Shown here piece after piece: positions 9,042-20,761 of a stretch of DNA of 64,000 nucleotides; the stretch's first letter is position 1, and every line of letters begins with the position of its first letter. Origin of the DNA: Massilia sp. Root351 (GTDB taxonomy: Bacteria > Pseudomonadota > Gammaproteobacteria > Burkholderiales > Burkholderiaceae_D). Location: the NCBI RefSeq assembly GCF_001425045.1, contig NZ_LMDJ01000033.1:306585-370584 (forward strand). The letters are read 5' to 3'. The position numbers and the translations under genes are program-made. The notes below the pieces were generated by a model, which was not told the DNA's origin, made no database searches, and worked only from the letters and a program-made list of their open reading frames with translations.

Positions 9042-11792
9042 ATGTTCGAATTCCTCTTCAAGCGACCCGGCGATGCGCCGAACGGCCAGCAGCCCGACGC
9101 TGCACAGGCTTCCGCCGCCGTGGCCGCGTCCGCCCAAGCTGAGCAGACCGCCTCGCGCCGCGCCGCGCAGGCCGAGCGGGCCAAGACGCTGGCCGAGGAC
9201 GAGGCCGCTGCAGTCGAATTGATTTTGCAGAGCGAGTTTGCCGACGTGCGCCTGGCTGCGGCCGCGCACGTGGTGTCGCAGCCGGCGCTGGAGAAGGTGC
9301 AGCAGGCCATGCGCAACACCGACCGCCGGGTGGCCAAGCTGATGCAATCGCGCCTGGACGCGATCCGTCACCAGCAGGCCGAACAGCGCCAGGCCGAGGC
9401 CGCCATTGCCAATGCGCGCAAGCTGCAGGCCGACGAGAAACTCACGCCCAATCAAGTCGCCGAACTGGACCGCCTGTGGAAGGTGATTGCCGCCACGCCC
9501 GCACTGGCCGAAGAATTCAACGGCGTGCGCAGCGCGCTGGGGCAGCGCCTGGAAGACCAGGTCAACCTGCAGCGCGCCGCGCTCGACGCGCTGGCCGCCG
9601 TGCGCCGCCTCGCGGCGGATGGGGCCGATGCGGCCCAGCTAGACGCGCTGGCCGAGGAGCACGCCAAACACGTGGCGGCACCCGAGAAGGGCGCGCTGCC
9701 GCGCAACCTGCTGGGTGATTTCGAGACCGCCATGGCCGAGGCGCGCAGCAAGCTTGCCGCGCAAGAGGCCCGCCGCGCCGCGCAATCCGGCGCGCCCCCC
9801 GGCGCCAGCGCTGGCGCCGCCCAGTCCGAGGCGGCGGCCGGCGGCAACGCGCAGGAGGCAGCCGGCGACGGCGCAGTGCCGGGCGCTGCGGCTGCGCAGG
9901 GCGCCCATGCCGCTGCCGGCGGCAGCGAGACCGACGGCGCCGCGCACGGTGCGGCACAGTCAGCCGACGCACAGGCAGCCGGCGCACAGGTTGCGCAGCA
10001 GTATCCGTCCGCCGCGCACGGCGCTGAATCCCAGGCATCGGCCAAGCACGGCGGGGACGCGGGCGGCAAAGGCGCCGAGCGCGCCGCCCGGCAGCGCGAC
10101 CTGTCGCCTGCCGCGCAGGAGGCAGCGCGCGAGGCCAACAAGCGCTTCATGGCCACGCTGGACGGCATGGAAGCGGCGCTGGCCGAAGGCCAGTTGCATG
10201 TGGCCAATGACCACGACAAGACACTGAAGGAAATCAAGACCGGCCGCCTGACGCCGGCCCAGGCCGACCGCCTGGCGCATGTGCGCGCCGACTTGAAACG
10301 CCTGGGCGACTGGGCGCGCTGGGGCGGCAACGTGTCGCGCGAGGAACTGGTGAAGTCGGTCGAGGACCTGCAAGGCCAGCAACTGGCGATGGCCGAGCTG
10401 GCCAAAAAAGTCGGCAGCATGCGCGAACGCTGGAAAGGCCTGGACTCGGTTTCCGGCCCGGCGCCCAAAGGCCTGTGGGAGCGTTTCGACGCCGCCTGCA
10501 CCGCTGCCTACGCACCGGCCGCCGCCCACTTCAAGCACCTGGCCGATGAACGCCACACCAACGCCGCCAAGGCGCAAGCGCTGATCGCAGAAGTTGACGC
10601 TGTAAAGGCCAAGGCCGCCGAATCGGAAACGCCCGACTACAAGGCGCTGGCCGCTGCCTCGCAGCGCCTGCGCCAGGCCTGGGGCCGCCTGGGCGCCATC
10701 GACCGCAAGGAAAAGAAGAAGCTGGACGCCATCTTCGGCAAGGCCATGGACGCCATGCTCGCGCCGCTGGAAAACCAGCGCAGCATCGAAGTGGCCTGCC
10801 GCGAGCAATTGATCGAGGAAACCGCCAAGCTCAATCCGGTCGACCGCCATACGCTGGACACGCTGCGCATCCTGCAGGAACGCTGGCAGGAGCACGCCAA
10901 GGCGCTGCCGCTGGAGCGCAAGCAGGAGCAGGCGCTGTGGCAGCGCTTCCGCGCCGCCTGCGACGCCATTTTCGCCGCGCGCAAGGAGTCGGCGCACGCC
11001 GCCGACCACGAACGCAAAGCCCACCTGCATGCCCGCGAGGCCATTTGCGCGCAGTTGGAGCAAGCCACCTTCAGCGGCGATGACAAGGCCCAGCAGGCCG
11101 CCATTGCCAAGGCCTTGCGCGACGCCGCCACGGCGTGGCACGCGTCCGGCACGGTGCCGCGCGCCAGCGAGCAGAAGATCGAGGCGCGCTACAAGGCGGC
11201 CATCGCCGCTGTGCAGGCCCAGGGCGACGCCATCCGCAAGCGCGCCGGCGCCGCGCAGGCCAACGCGCTGCGCGACAAGCTGCGCCTGACGCAGGCGCTG
11301 GAGGCGGCCCTGGCAGGCGCCGCGCCCAACGGCTCCGCTGCCGCCGTACCGGATGCCGCCACGCCCGCCGCCCCCGCGGCCGGCGGCGCCGTCGACGCCG
11401 CCGACTGGGAGGCGCGCTGGAAAGCCTTGCCGGCCCTGCCGAACGACTACGAGCGCACGCTGCACGCCCGTTTCGCCGCCGCGCTGGCCGCCGCGGCCGA
11501 ACCGGGCAAGCGCAGCGCCTATGCGGCCCAGCTGGAAGCGGCGCGCGCCAAGTTGCTGCAGGAAGTGCTGCGCCTGGAGATCGTGGCCGGCGTCGACAGC
11601 GGCGCCGAGTTCGCGCGCGAACGCCTGAAAATGCAGGTCGAGGTGCTGCAGTCCTCGCTCAAGTCCGGCCAGAAGCCGATGACGCAGGCGGCCCAGTTCG
11701 TGCAGCTGTGCGCCATGCCGGCGCTGGCGGACGCCCGCACGGCCAGCCGCATCGAACAGTTGTTCCGCCGCATCGGCGCGGAGGCCAAATGA
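9042..11792 (+). CDS. DUF349 repeat protein
   Basis: 916 residues, almost entirely helical and very rich in Ala, Glu, Lys and Arg. Several DUF349 three-helix units are visible from about residue 370 onward (the W-x-x-x-FRAACD / LWERFDAACTAAY pattern repeats). A low-complexity Ala/Gly/Gln/Ser insert of about 120 residues (about 237-356) separates an N-terminal helical part from the repeats. DUF349 proteins are common in beta- and gammaproteobacteria; no function is assigned here. Stop and moaE start overlap as ATGA, so the two are probably cotranscribed. Confidence 0.8.
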   Translation: MFEFLFKRPGDAPNGQQPDAAQASAAVAASAQAEQTASRRAAQAERAKTLAEDEAAAVELILQSEFADVRLAAAAHVVSQPALEKVQQAMRNTDRRVAKLMQSRLDAIRHQQAEQRQAEAAIANARKLQADEKLTPNQVAELDRLWKVIAATPALAEEFNGVRSALGQRLEDQVNLQRAALDALAAVRRLAADGADAAQLDALAEEHAKHVAAPEKGALPRNLLGDFETAMAEARSKLAAQEARRAAQSGAPPGASAGAAQSEAAAGGNAQEAAGDGAVPGAAAAQGAHAAAGGSETDGAAHGAAQSADAQAAGAQVAQQYPSAAHGAESQASAKHGGDAGGKGAERAARQRDLSPAAQEAAREANKRFMATLDGMEAALAEGQLHVANDHDKTLKEIKTGRLTPAQADRLAHVRADLKRLGDWARWGGNVSREELVKSVEDLQGQQLAMAELAKKVGSMRERWKGLDSVSGPAPKGLWERFDAACTAAYAPAAAHFKHLADERHTNAAKAQALIAEVDAVKAKAAESETPDYKALAAASQRLRQAWGRLGAIDRKEKKKLDAIFGKAMDAMLAPLENQRSIEVACREQLIEETAKLNPVDRHTLDTLRILQERWQEHAKALPLERKQEQALWQRFRAACDAIFAARKESAHAADHERKAHLHAREAICAQLEQATFSGDDKAQQAAIAKALRDAATAWHASGTVPRASEQKIEARYKAAIAAVQAQGDAIRKRAGAAQANALRDKLRLTQALEAALAGAAPNGSAAAVPDAATPAAPAAGGAVDAADWEARWKALPALPNDYERTLHARFAAALAAAAEPGKRSAYAAQLEAARAKLLQEVLRLEIVAGVDSGAEFARERLKMQVEVLQSSLKSGQKPMTQAAQFVQLCAMPALADARTASRIEQLFRRIGAEAK

Positions 11793-12247
11793 CCCAGGTA
11801 CGTGTGCAGGCGGAGGACTTCGATGTCGCCGCCGAAGTGGCGCAACTGCGCGCCGGGAACGCCAGGGTCGGCGGTATAGTCACCTTTGTCGGCACCGTGC
11901 GCGACCTGAACGAAGGCGCCGACGTGGCGGAAATGGAACTCGAACACTATCCGGGCATGACGGAACAGTCGATCGAGGCCATTATTGAACAGGCGAAAGC
12001 GCGCTGGCCGATTTACGGCGCGCTGGTGATCCATCGCATCGGGCCCCTGAAGCCCACCGAGCAGATCGTGCTGGTGGCGGTGACGTCGGCCCACCGCGGC
12101 GAAGCGTTTGCCGCCTGCGAATTCATCATCGACTACCTGAAGACCGAAGCGCCGTTCTGGAAGAAGGAACAAACCCCGGAAGGCGCCCGCTGGGTCGATG
12201 CCCGCGTCAGCGATGACGCCGCACTGAAGAAATGGACACTTTCTTGA
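11789..12247 (+). CDS. moaE: Molybdopterin synthase catalytic subunit MoaE
   Basis: 152 residues. MoaE with MoaD transfers sulphur to cyclic pyranopterin monophosphate to make molybdopterin. Family landmarks: GGIVTFVGTVRD near the N-terminus, ELEHYPGM, HRIGPL, the conserved VTSAHRGEAF segment and the C-terminal lysine-bearing FWKKE. It is detached from other moa genes: the upstream neighbour is the DUF349 gene, whose stop it overlaps (ATGA), and clpB follows. moaD and moaA are not in the window. Confidence 0.95.
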   Translation: MTQVRVQAEDFDVAAEVAQLRAGNARVGGIVTFVGTVRDLNEGADVAEMELEHYPGMTEQSIEAIIEQAKARWPIYGALVIHRIGPLKPTEQIVLVAVTSAHRGEAFAACEFIIDYLKTEAPFWKKEQTPEGARWVDARVSDDAALKKWTLS

Positions 12248-12253
12248 TTTAGG

Positions 12254-12267
12254 TTGATCTGGATCAA
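12254..12267 (+). promoter_or_regulatory. FNR/ANR box upstream of clpB
   Basis: TTGATCTGGATCAA is an exact fit to the FNR/ANR consensus TTGAT-N4-ATCAA and a perfect palindrome. It lies just after the moaE stop and just upstream of the heat-shock-type promoter of clpB. The same 14-mer occurs again at 57703-57716. Binding is inferred. Confidence 0.6.
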
Positions 12268-12276
12268 GATAGCCTC

Positions 12277-12304
12277 CTTGAAAACCGGTCGCGCAACCCA
12301 ACTT
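12277..12304 (+). promoter_or_regulatory. Sigma-32-type promoter of clpB
   Basis: CTTGAAA at 12277-12283 matches the sigma-32 -35 element exactly; ACCCAACTT at 12296-12304, after 12 bases, is a fair match to the CCCCAT-type -10 element. This suits a clpB gene. An AGGAG ribosome site (12322-12326) precedes the ATG at 12335. Confidence 0.6.
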
Positions 12305-12334
12305 GTTGGTTAGACCAATTCAGGAGCATTTCAA

Positions 12335-14944
<2,610 letters not shown>

Positions 14945-14950
14945 GACAGC

Positions 14951-15340
14951 TTAGCGGGGCTCGGCCCCGCGTAAGGCGCCATCGCCGAAGTCCTCCACCT
15001 CATAGCGGTCCAGAAAGCGCCTCGGCTCACGCCGGGGCAGGCCGCTGTCGGCCATCGCGAAGCGCAGCCGCTCCGCCTCCAGCTGTTCTATCGTGCGCCG
15101 CACGTACGCGCCCAGCGACTGGCGCGTGGTGCACTTCTGCCACATCGGATAGCGCCCGCTGACGCGGTAACCGTCCAGATACTCGATTTCGAAATCGCAT
15201 TCAAAATAGTCTTGCGGCCCGGTGGCCCAGCTGCGCAGCAGCTTGTCGGCCGACACGAATGAGCCGAGAACGGCCATTGCGCGGGCGCGCTCCTGGCTGA
15301 TGCGGATTTTGGCGACACCTACTTTTTCGTCATGGTGCAT
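14951..15340 (-). CDS. Uncharacterised protein
   Basis: 129 residues, not recognised. A mixed alpha/beta sequence with a central FECDFEIEYLDGYRVSGRYPMW stretch that looks like adjacent beta strands, then a helical region rich in Arg and Glu; no signal peptide or membrane segment. It converges on clpB, ending six bases from the clpB stop, with a strong GC hairpin (14954-14970) inside its last codons. Its start lies 17 bases after the stop of the aldehyde dehydrogenase-like gene, so the two may be cotranscribed. Confidence 0.6.
   Translation of the reverse strand: MHHDEKVGVAKIRISQERARAMAVLGSFVSADKLLRSWATGPQDYFECDFEIEYLDGYRVSGRYPMWQKCTTRQSLGAYVRRTIEQLEAERLRFAMADSGLPRREPRRFLDRYEVEDFGDGALRGAEPR
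14954..14970. terminator. GC hairpin between convergent clpB and the 14951-15340 gene
   Basis: GCGGGGC, loop TCG, GCCCCGC: seven perfect GC-rich pairs directly after the clpB stop. No T-run on either strand, so termination is only a guess from position. Confidence 0.35.
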
Positions 15341-15357
15341 GGCATGCTCGCGAGAGG

Positions 15358-16818
15358 TCAGTGCCGCATTTCGCCGTCAACCTGGCGCCACAGCTGCAGC
15401 GGGTTGCCGTCCTGCAGCGCGGCGGGCAGCAGGCTGGATGGAACATCGAGATAGAACACGGGTCGCAGGAAGCGCGCGATCGCCTGCGCGGCGGTGGCGC
15501 CGTTATAGATCGGCATGGAGGTGAAACTGTTGACGTTGACGTGGCGCGCCATGCGCTCGAGCTGCGGCATCAGGCGCGCGGCCAGCGCAGTGTCGCCGTC
15601 GGCCATCTGCATGCCGGCCACCAGCTGGCGGCCCAGCAGCGCGGCCACCGCCAGCAGCTCCTCCGGGCAGGCGCAGCGCAGCAGCAGCGCGGACGGCCCC
15701 GGATGCCGCTCGGCCAGCGTGGGCGTGGTCAGCAGGCTGGACGCTTCGGCCTCGACGAAGACGGCGCGCGCTTCACTGGCCGGCCCGCCGGCCGCTGCGG
15801 CGCCGCTCTCGGCCAGCAGATCCACATTGCGCTCGCGCAGCAGCCGCGCCACGCTCTGCGCGTGGCCGTGCTGCGCGCCGGCACAGGGCAGCGCCACCGG
15901 CGGCATGGCCAGCACGCCGTCAATGATGGTCTCTCTTAAGTCTATATACCCGTCGCCCTCTATCGCCACTACAATGCCGGGCTTGAACATGCCGTGGGCC
16001 GTGCAGGGACTGAACTGCTTGAGCAGTTGCTGGCCCAGGTGCTCGGCGCGCGCATTGAGCGCGTGCGGCAGGATGAATACCGGATTGCTGCTGGCGATGT
16101 CGAGCAGCACCGGCACCGGCTCGCTGCGGTCCAGGCTGCGCCGCATCAGTTCCATGCCTTCCGCGCGGAGGCCGGCATACGTGGCCGCCTTGATGTCCGG
16201 GTGGGTGACCAGCGCGGCGGCGCTGCCGGCGTGGTCCGCCACCAGGCCGTACACGCCTTCGGGCAGGCCGGCCGCCTGCACAGCCGCGGCAATGGCCCCG
16301 GCCAGCAACTCGCAGGTACGCGGATGGGTGGCGCTGCTGCGCACCACCACGGGGCAGCCGGCGGCCAGCGCGGCGATCACGTCGGCCGCCGCCGCCGCAT
16401 ACACCGGCGCGGCGCAGGCATGCCCGGCGCCCAGCACGGCCACCGGTCCCAGCGCGATGTTCTGCACGCGCTGTTCGGGCGGCGCGGTTTCGATGGCGGC
16501 ACCCAGCCAGTGGCTGCGGCGCAGCACAGCGGCGAAGGCGCGCAGCTGTTGCAGGACACCTTCGTGCTCCATGGCAACAACCGGTGCGTCCGCGTTCAGT
16601 TCGGCCCGGGCGCTGGCGGCCACCGCCTCGCGCGCGGCGTCGATATGGAAGGAGATCAGCTCGAGCAGGCGGCAGCGGTCGGCCACGCTGCAGTGGCGGA
16701 AGGCGGCGGCTGCCGCATCGGCGCGGCGCGCGGCCAGGTCCAGGCTGGCCCGGGCGTGGGGCGGCAGCGGGAGCGGCTGGGGAGCGGCGGAGGTGGCGGG
16801 GGTGTTCACTAGGGGCAT
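15358..16818 (-). CDS. Aldehyde dehydrogenase superfamily, ketoglutarate-semialdehyde dehydrogenase-like
   Basis: 486 residues resembling the NADP-dependent 2,5-dioxovalerate (alpha-ketoglutarate semialdehyde) dehydrogenase group. Landmarks are LGPVAVLGAGH and AALAAGCPVVVRS in the cofactor domain, a candidate nucleophile Cys272 in SPCTAHGMFKPG, and the C-terminal RPVFYLDVPSSLLP. Two key positions are unusual: the general-base glutamate of the E-x-x-S-x-NPVF motif is Asp240 (DIASSNPVF), and the cofactor-binding lysine after CPVVV is Arg. The enzyme may be altered in activity. Divergent from the large regulator at 16940, with a 121-base AT-rich gap between them. Confidence 0.7.
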   Translation of the reverse strand: MPLVNTPATSAAPQPLPLPPHARASLDLAARRADAAAAAFRHCSVADRCRLLELISFHIDAAREAVAASARAELNADAPVVAMEHEGVLQQLRAFAAVLRRSHWLGAAIETAPPEQRVQNIALGPVAVLGAGHACAAPVYAAAAADVIAALAAGCPVVVRSSATHPRTCELLAGAIAAAVQAAGLPEGVYGLVADHAGSAAALVTHPDIKAATYAGLRAEGMELMRRSLDRSEPVPVLLDIASSNPVFILPHALNARAEHLGQQLLKQFSPCTAHGMFKPGIVVAIEGDGYIDLRETIIDGVLAMPPVALPCAGAQHGHAQSVARLLRERNVDLLAESGAAAAGGPASEARAVFVEAEASSLLTTPTLAERHPGPSALLLRCACPEELLAVAALLGRQLVAGMQMADGDTALAARLMPQLERMARHVNVNSFTSMPIYNGATAAQAIARFLRPVFYLDVPSSLLPAALQDGNPLQLWRQVDGEMRH

Positions 16819-16939
16819 GCCTTTGATGGTCTGTGGCGCTTAAATATTGTAAAAACTATTCCGTGCAGCGGTTAATAAATTCTTGTAAATTGGCGTTAAA
16901 TGTCCTTAAGGGATAGACGCCGGCCATACCGACGACACA

Positions 16940-19864
16940 ATGACCTCACCCGATACCGCTATCCTGTTTGGCGCCTACCGACTGGTGCCGTCCGAGCGCG
17001 CGCTGTTCAACAGCGAGCAGCCGGTGCGCCTGAGCGGCCGCGCCTTCGACCTGCTGCTGGCACTGCTGGAACGGCCCGGCGAAGTGCTCAGCAAGGACGA
17101 GCTGATCGCCCGCGTGTGGCCGCGCACCTGTGTCGAAGAGGGCAATCTGCGGGTGCACATCGGTGCGCTGCGCAAGGTGCTGCACGACGCCAGCGGCAGC
17201 CTGTACGTGGAAAATGTGGTGGGGCGCGGCTACAGTTTCGTGGCGCCGGTGCGGCGTGTGGTTCTTCAGGGGCAGCATGCCCAAGCGCCAGCGGCCGGGA
17301 ACTTGGCGCCGCCGCTGCAAAACGCTCGCATCTTCGGCCGCGACGACACCTTGCGGCAGCTGGCCGCGCAGGTGCCGCAGCGGCGCCTGGTCACGGTGGT
17401 GGGGCCGGGCGGCATGGGCAAGACCACGGTGGCGGTGGCCGCTTCCGGCCAACTGGCGCACGGTTTCAGCCACGGCGCGGTGCTGGTCGACCTGGCGCCG
17501 CTGACCGACGGGGCGCAGGTCAGCAGCGCGCTGGCGCTGGCGCTGGGCATGCCGTCCATGTCGAGCGATCCGGGCGCGGTGCTGGTGGCGCACCTGCATG
17601 ACATGCATGTGCTGCTGGTATTCGACAACTGCGAGCATGTGGTCGACAGCGTGGCCAGCCTGGTGGAGCGCTTGCTGCGTCAGACCCCGCGCGTGCACGT
17701 GCTGGCCACCAGCCGCGAGCCGCTGCGGGCGGATGCGGAATGGGTGCACCGCTTGCCGCCGCTGGCCTTGCCGCCGGCGGCCAGGCAGGACAGCGCCGAG
17801 CCTCCGGCCAAGCCGGCCATTCCGGCCGAGCTGGCGAACCGGATCGATCTGGCCGAATTGGCAGCCACACCGGCGGTGCAGCTGTTCGTGGAACGCGCCA
17901 CTGCCGGCATGGACAGCTTTCGCCTCCACGCGGACAACGCGGCCGCGGTAGCCGATATCTGCCGCCGGCTGGACGGTATTCCGCTGGCGATCGAGCTGGC
18001 GGCGGGACGGGCCGAGTTTTTCGGCGTGCACGGACTGGCCGAGCGGCTCCAGGATTGCTTCACTGTGCTCACGCGCGGCCGCCGCACGGCGCTGCCGCGC
18101 CACCAGACCCTGCGCGCCACGCTGGACTGGAGTTACGACATGCTCAGTGCTGCGGAGCAGGCCACGCTGCGCCGCTTCGCCATTTTCCGCGCGCCGTTCA
18201 CGCTGGAATGCGCCGCCGGCGTGGTGCAGTGCGCCGATATCTGCGCTGCGGACGTGCTGGACTGCATAGCCAACCTGGCGGCCAAGTCCCTGCTCAGCGC
18301 AGACACCGGCGGCGAGGTGGTGCAATACCGCCTGCTCGACACCACCCGCGCTTACGCGCTGGAAAAGCTGCTTGCCAGCGGCGAGCTGGCGTGGGTGGCG
18401 CGGCGCTACGCCCAGCGCTGCTGCGCATTCCTGCAGCCCGCGCAGGCGGACCTGGAACGGCAGCCGCCGGCGGCATGGATGGCCACCTACGGACGCGGCA
18501 TTGACCACGTGCGTGCCGCGCTGGACTGGACCTTCGGCGTGGAGCCAGGCGGCGGCGCGGCCGGTCCGGACCAGGCTTGCGGTGGCGACCTGGTGCTGGG
18601 CCTGCAGCTGTGCGCCGTCTCGGCGCCGCTGTGGTATCAGCTGTCGCTGATGGATGAATACCGTAGCCGGCTGCAGCAGGCGCTGCGGCTGGCGCGCCAG
18701 GGCGGCGAGAACGGCGGCAGCGCCGAAGGGCCGGCGCAGCTTGCCCCGCAGCTTGAAATGCCGCTGGTGCTGGCGCTGGGCCACGCGCTGCTGCACGCGG
18801 GCGACCAGGCCGACAATGCCGAGCGCTCCAGCGCCTTTGCGCGCGCGCTCGACCTGGCGCAGCAGATCGGCGACAACCCCAGCCGCATGGGCGCGCTGTG
18901 GGGCTGCTTTGTTGATGCCATTTTCAACGGCGACTACCAGCTGGCATTGGGCTACGCGGAGCGCTTCGGTGCGGCGGCCGCCAGCGCCGGCGGGGAAGTG
19001 CACAAACTGGCGCACGCCCGCATGCTGGCGCGCACCATGCATTATCTCGGCCACCAGGATCTCGCGCGCAGCCACATCGAGTTCGTGGTGCACCATCCGC
19101 TGGACAGCATGCGCCTGTCGCAGGGACGCGGCTTCCAGTTCGACCAGCGCATATCCAGCATGGCCATCCACGCCCGCGTGCTGTGGCTGCAAGGTTACCC
19201 GGAGCAGGCCATGGCAGTGGCGCGCGGCTGCGTGGAGGAAGGGCAGAGGGCCGGGCACGGCATCTCGCTGTGCTTCGCCGTGCTGGTCGCGTGCACCGTG
19301 TCCACCTGGTGCGGCGACGAGGCGGACGGCCAGCGCTACGCCGCGCTGATGCTGGATCACTCGCACCGCTGCGCGCTGCCGCAATGGCATTTCTGGGGCC
19401 GGGGCCACGCGCTGGCGCAGCGCCTGCTGCATGGCCGCCACCCGCCGCAGGACGACGAACTGTTCGCCTTGCAGCAGGACCGGCATTGCGGCGATCTGCA
19501 GGTGGACGTGCTGGCGACGCTGCATCCGCGCCTGCTGTCGGCGCGGGCGATCGCGCGCGCCGAGGGCGGCAGCGCGGGCTGGAGCCGCGCCGAAGTGCTG
19601 CGCAGCTGGGGGGAAACCCTGTGCCAGGCCGGTTCGGACGCGCAAGCCGAACAACTGTTCGAGCGTGCGCTGACCATCGCGGCGGAGCAGGGCGCTGGCG
19701 CCTGGCAGCTGCGCGCGGCCACCAGCCTGGCGCGCTTGCGCTGGTCGCAGCAGCGGCGCCTGGAGGCGCGCGCGCCGCTGGAGGCCATCTACAGCCGCTA
19801 CAGCGAAGGCCACGCCACGCGCGACCTGCGCCTGGCCCGCAGCCTGCTCGATGAATTGGCCTAG
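16940..19864 (+). CDS. Winged-helix/AAA-type ATPase transcriptional regulator with helical repeats
   Basis: 974 residues. An OmpR/CadC-type winged-helix DNA-binding domain (about 8-98) is followed by a P-loop ATPase of the NB-ARC/STAND type (Walker A GPGGMGKTT at about 155-163; Walker B LLVFDNCEHV near 222) and a long C-terminal region of TPR-like helices (about 500-974). Such STAND regulators usually sense a ligand through the repeats and activate by nucleotide-driven assembly. No TM helix. It is divergent from the aldehyde dehydrogenase-like gene, the most obvious target; that link is inference. The signal is unknown. Confidence 0.85.
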   Translation: MTSPDTAILFGAYRLVPSERALFNSEQPVRLSGRAFDLLLALLERPGEVLSKDELIARVWPRTCVEEGNLRVHIGALRKVLHDASGSLYVENVVGRGYSFVAPVRRVVLQGQHAQAPAAGNLAPPLQNARIFGRDDTLRQLAAQVPQRRLVTVVGPGGMGKTTVAVAASGQLAHGFSHGAVLVDLAPLTDGAQVSSALALALGMPSMSSDPGAVLVAHLHDMHVLLVFDNCEHVVDSVASLVERLLRQTPRVHVLATSREPLRADAEWVHRLPPLALPPAARQDSAEPPAKPAIPAELANRIDLAELAATPAVQLFVERATAGMDSFRLHADNAAAVADICRRLDGIPLAIELAAGRAEFFGVHGLAERLQDCFTVLTRGRRTALPRHQTLRATLDWSYDMLSAAEQATLRRFAIFRAPFTLECAAGVVQCADICAADVLDCIANLAAKSLLSADTGGEVVQYRLLDTTRAYALEKLLASGELAWVARRYAQRCCAFLQPAQADLERQPPAAWMATYGRGIDHVRAALDWTFGVEPGGGAAGPDQACGGDLVLGLQLCAVSAPLWYQLSLMDEYRSRLQQALRLARQGGENGGSAEGPAQLAPQLEMPLVLALGHALLHAGDQADNAERSSAFARALDLAQQIGDNPSRMGALWGCFVDAIFNGDYQLALGYAERFGAAAASAGGEVHKLAHARMLARTMHYLGHQDLARSHIEFVVHHPLDSMRLSQGRGFQFDQRISSMAIHARVLWLQGYPEQAMAVARGCVEEGQRAGHGISLCFAVLVACTVSTWCGDEADGQRYAALMLDHSHRCALPQWHFWGRGHALAQRLLHGRHPPQDDELFALQQDRHCGDLQVDVLATLHPRLLSARAIARAEGGSAGWSRAEVLRSWGETLCQAGSDAQAEQLFERALTIAAEQGAGAWQLRAATSLARLRWSQQRRLEARAPLEAIYSRYSEGHATRDLRLARSLLDELA

Positions 19865-19872
19865 CCGGCGGC

Positions 19873-20658
19873 TTACGTAAAGAACGCGGACGGCGTGGTG
19901 CCGAAGGTCTTCTTGAACATGGCCGAAAACGCCGATTGGCTGGTGTAGCCCAATTGCTCGGCCACTTGCGCCATCGGCAGGCCGCGCGCGATCAGCGGCG
20001 CCGCGTGTGCCAGCCGCACCTGCTGGCGCCATTGGCCGAAGGTCAGCCCCAGGTCGCGTTCGAACAGGCGTGCCAGCGTGCGCTCGGAAGCGCCCACCTG
20101 GCGCGCCCAATGTTCCAGCGTCTGCGGCGAGGCCGGGTCGTCCATCAGCGCCGCGCACAGCATTTTCAGGCGCTTGTCCTCCGGCAGCGGCACGCGGATC
20201 GGGCGCGTGGCCGACCGCGCCAGCTCGTCGAGGATCAACTCTGCCAGCAGCGGCTCGCGCGCAGTCTCCTTGCCCAGGTCGAGCTGCTCCAGCGCCACAA
20301 TCAGCTCGCGCAGCAGGCCCGACACCTCCAGCACCTTGCATTCCGTGCCCGCGAATGGCGCGCGCGCAGCCAGCACGCACAGCGGCCGCAGGCGCGCCTT
20401 CTCCAGCACCGTCACCGCGTGCTCCACGTGCGGCGCGATCCAGATGGCCCGCAGAGGCGGCACGATCCAGCTGCTATTGTTGGCCGTCACGCGAACCACG
20501 CCTTCCAGCGCATAGGTCACCTGGCCCCATTCGTGGCTGTGCGGCGCCATGAATTCGGCCGCCTCCAGGTCGCGCGCCCGCAGCGTCACCGGCCGCGCAT
20601 CGCTCGGTTCGTTGCGAGGATGATAATGGTTGGTGTGGGTGACAATCGGGATGTGCAT
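19873..20658 (-). CDS. AraC-family regulator with cupin sensor (NimR-like)
   Basis: 261 residues: N-terminal cupin (about 15-100, HSHEWGQ near its start) and two C-terminal AraC helix-turn-helix motifs (about 165-255) ending in the typical GYTSQSAFSAMFKKTFG. A TTG 27 bases further upstream would add nine residues, but the ATG at 20658 is the natural start. It is divergent from the Fsr-type MFS gene, the arrangement of E. coli NimR/NimT where the AraC protein represses the exporter; by analogy it probably controls that transporter. Confidence 0.85.
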   Translation of the reverse strand: MHIPIVTHTNHYHPRNEPSDARPVTLRARDLEAAEFMAPHSHEWGQVTYALEGVVRVTANNSSWIVPPLRAIWIAPHVEHAVTVLEKARLRPLCVLAARAPFAGTECKVLEVSGLLRELIVALEQLDLGKETAREPLLAELILDELARSATRPIRVPLPEDKRLKMLCAALMDDPASPQTLEHWARQVGASERTLARLFERDLGLTFGQWRQQVRLAHAAPLIARGLPMAQVAEQLGYTSQSAFSAMFKKTFGTTPSAFFT

Positions 20659-20761
20659 GGGCGGGCCTTGGCAGGATTGCGACAAAAGATGTCCGCCTAT
20701 CTTAAATCAGCCGCCGCCGGATTGCTACACTGGGCTCTGCATACCCATCCATGGAGTCCTT

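Noticed and set aside
9960..11465. 501-codon minus-strand frame
   Set aside because: Shadow of the DUF349 gene; Gly/Arg/Leu-biased without motifs.
16946..20380. 1144-codon open frame on the minus strand
   Set aside because: Runs opposite the winged-helix/ATPase regulator and through the AraC gene in another frame; composition is that of a shadow.
20630..20761. N-terminal extension of the MFS gene
   Set aside because: The extra residues are not membrane-like, overlap the AraC gene, and a good ribosome site precedes ATG 20762.
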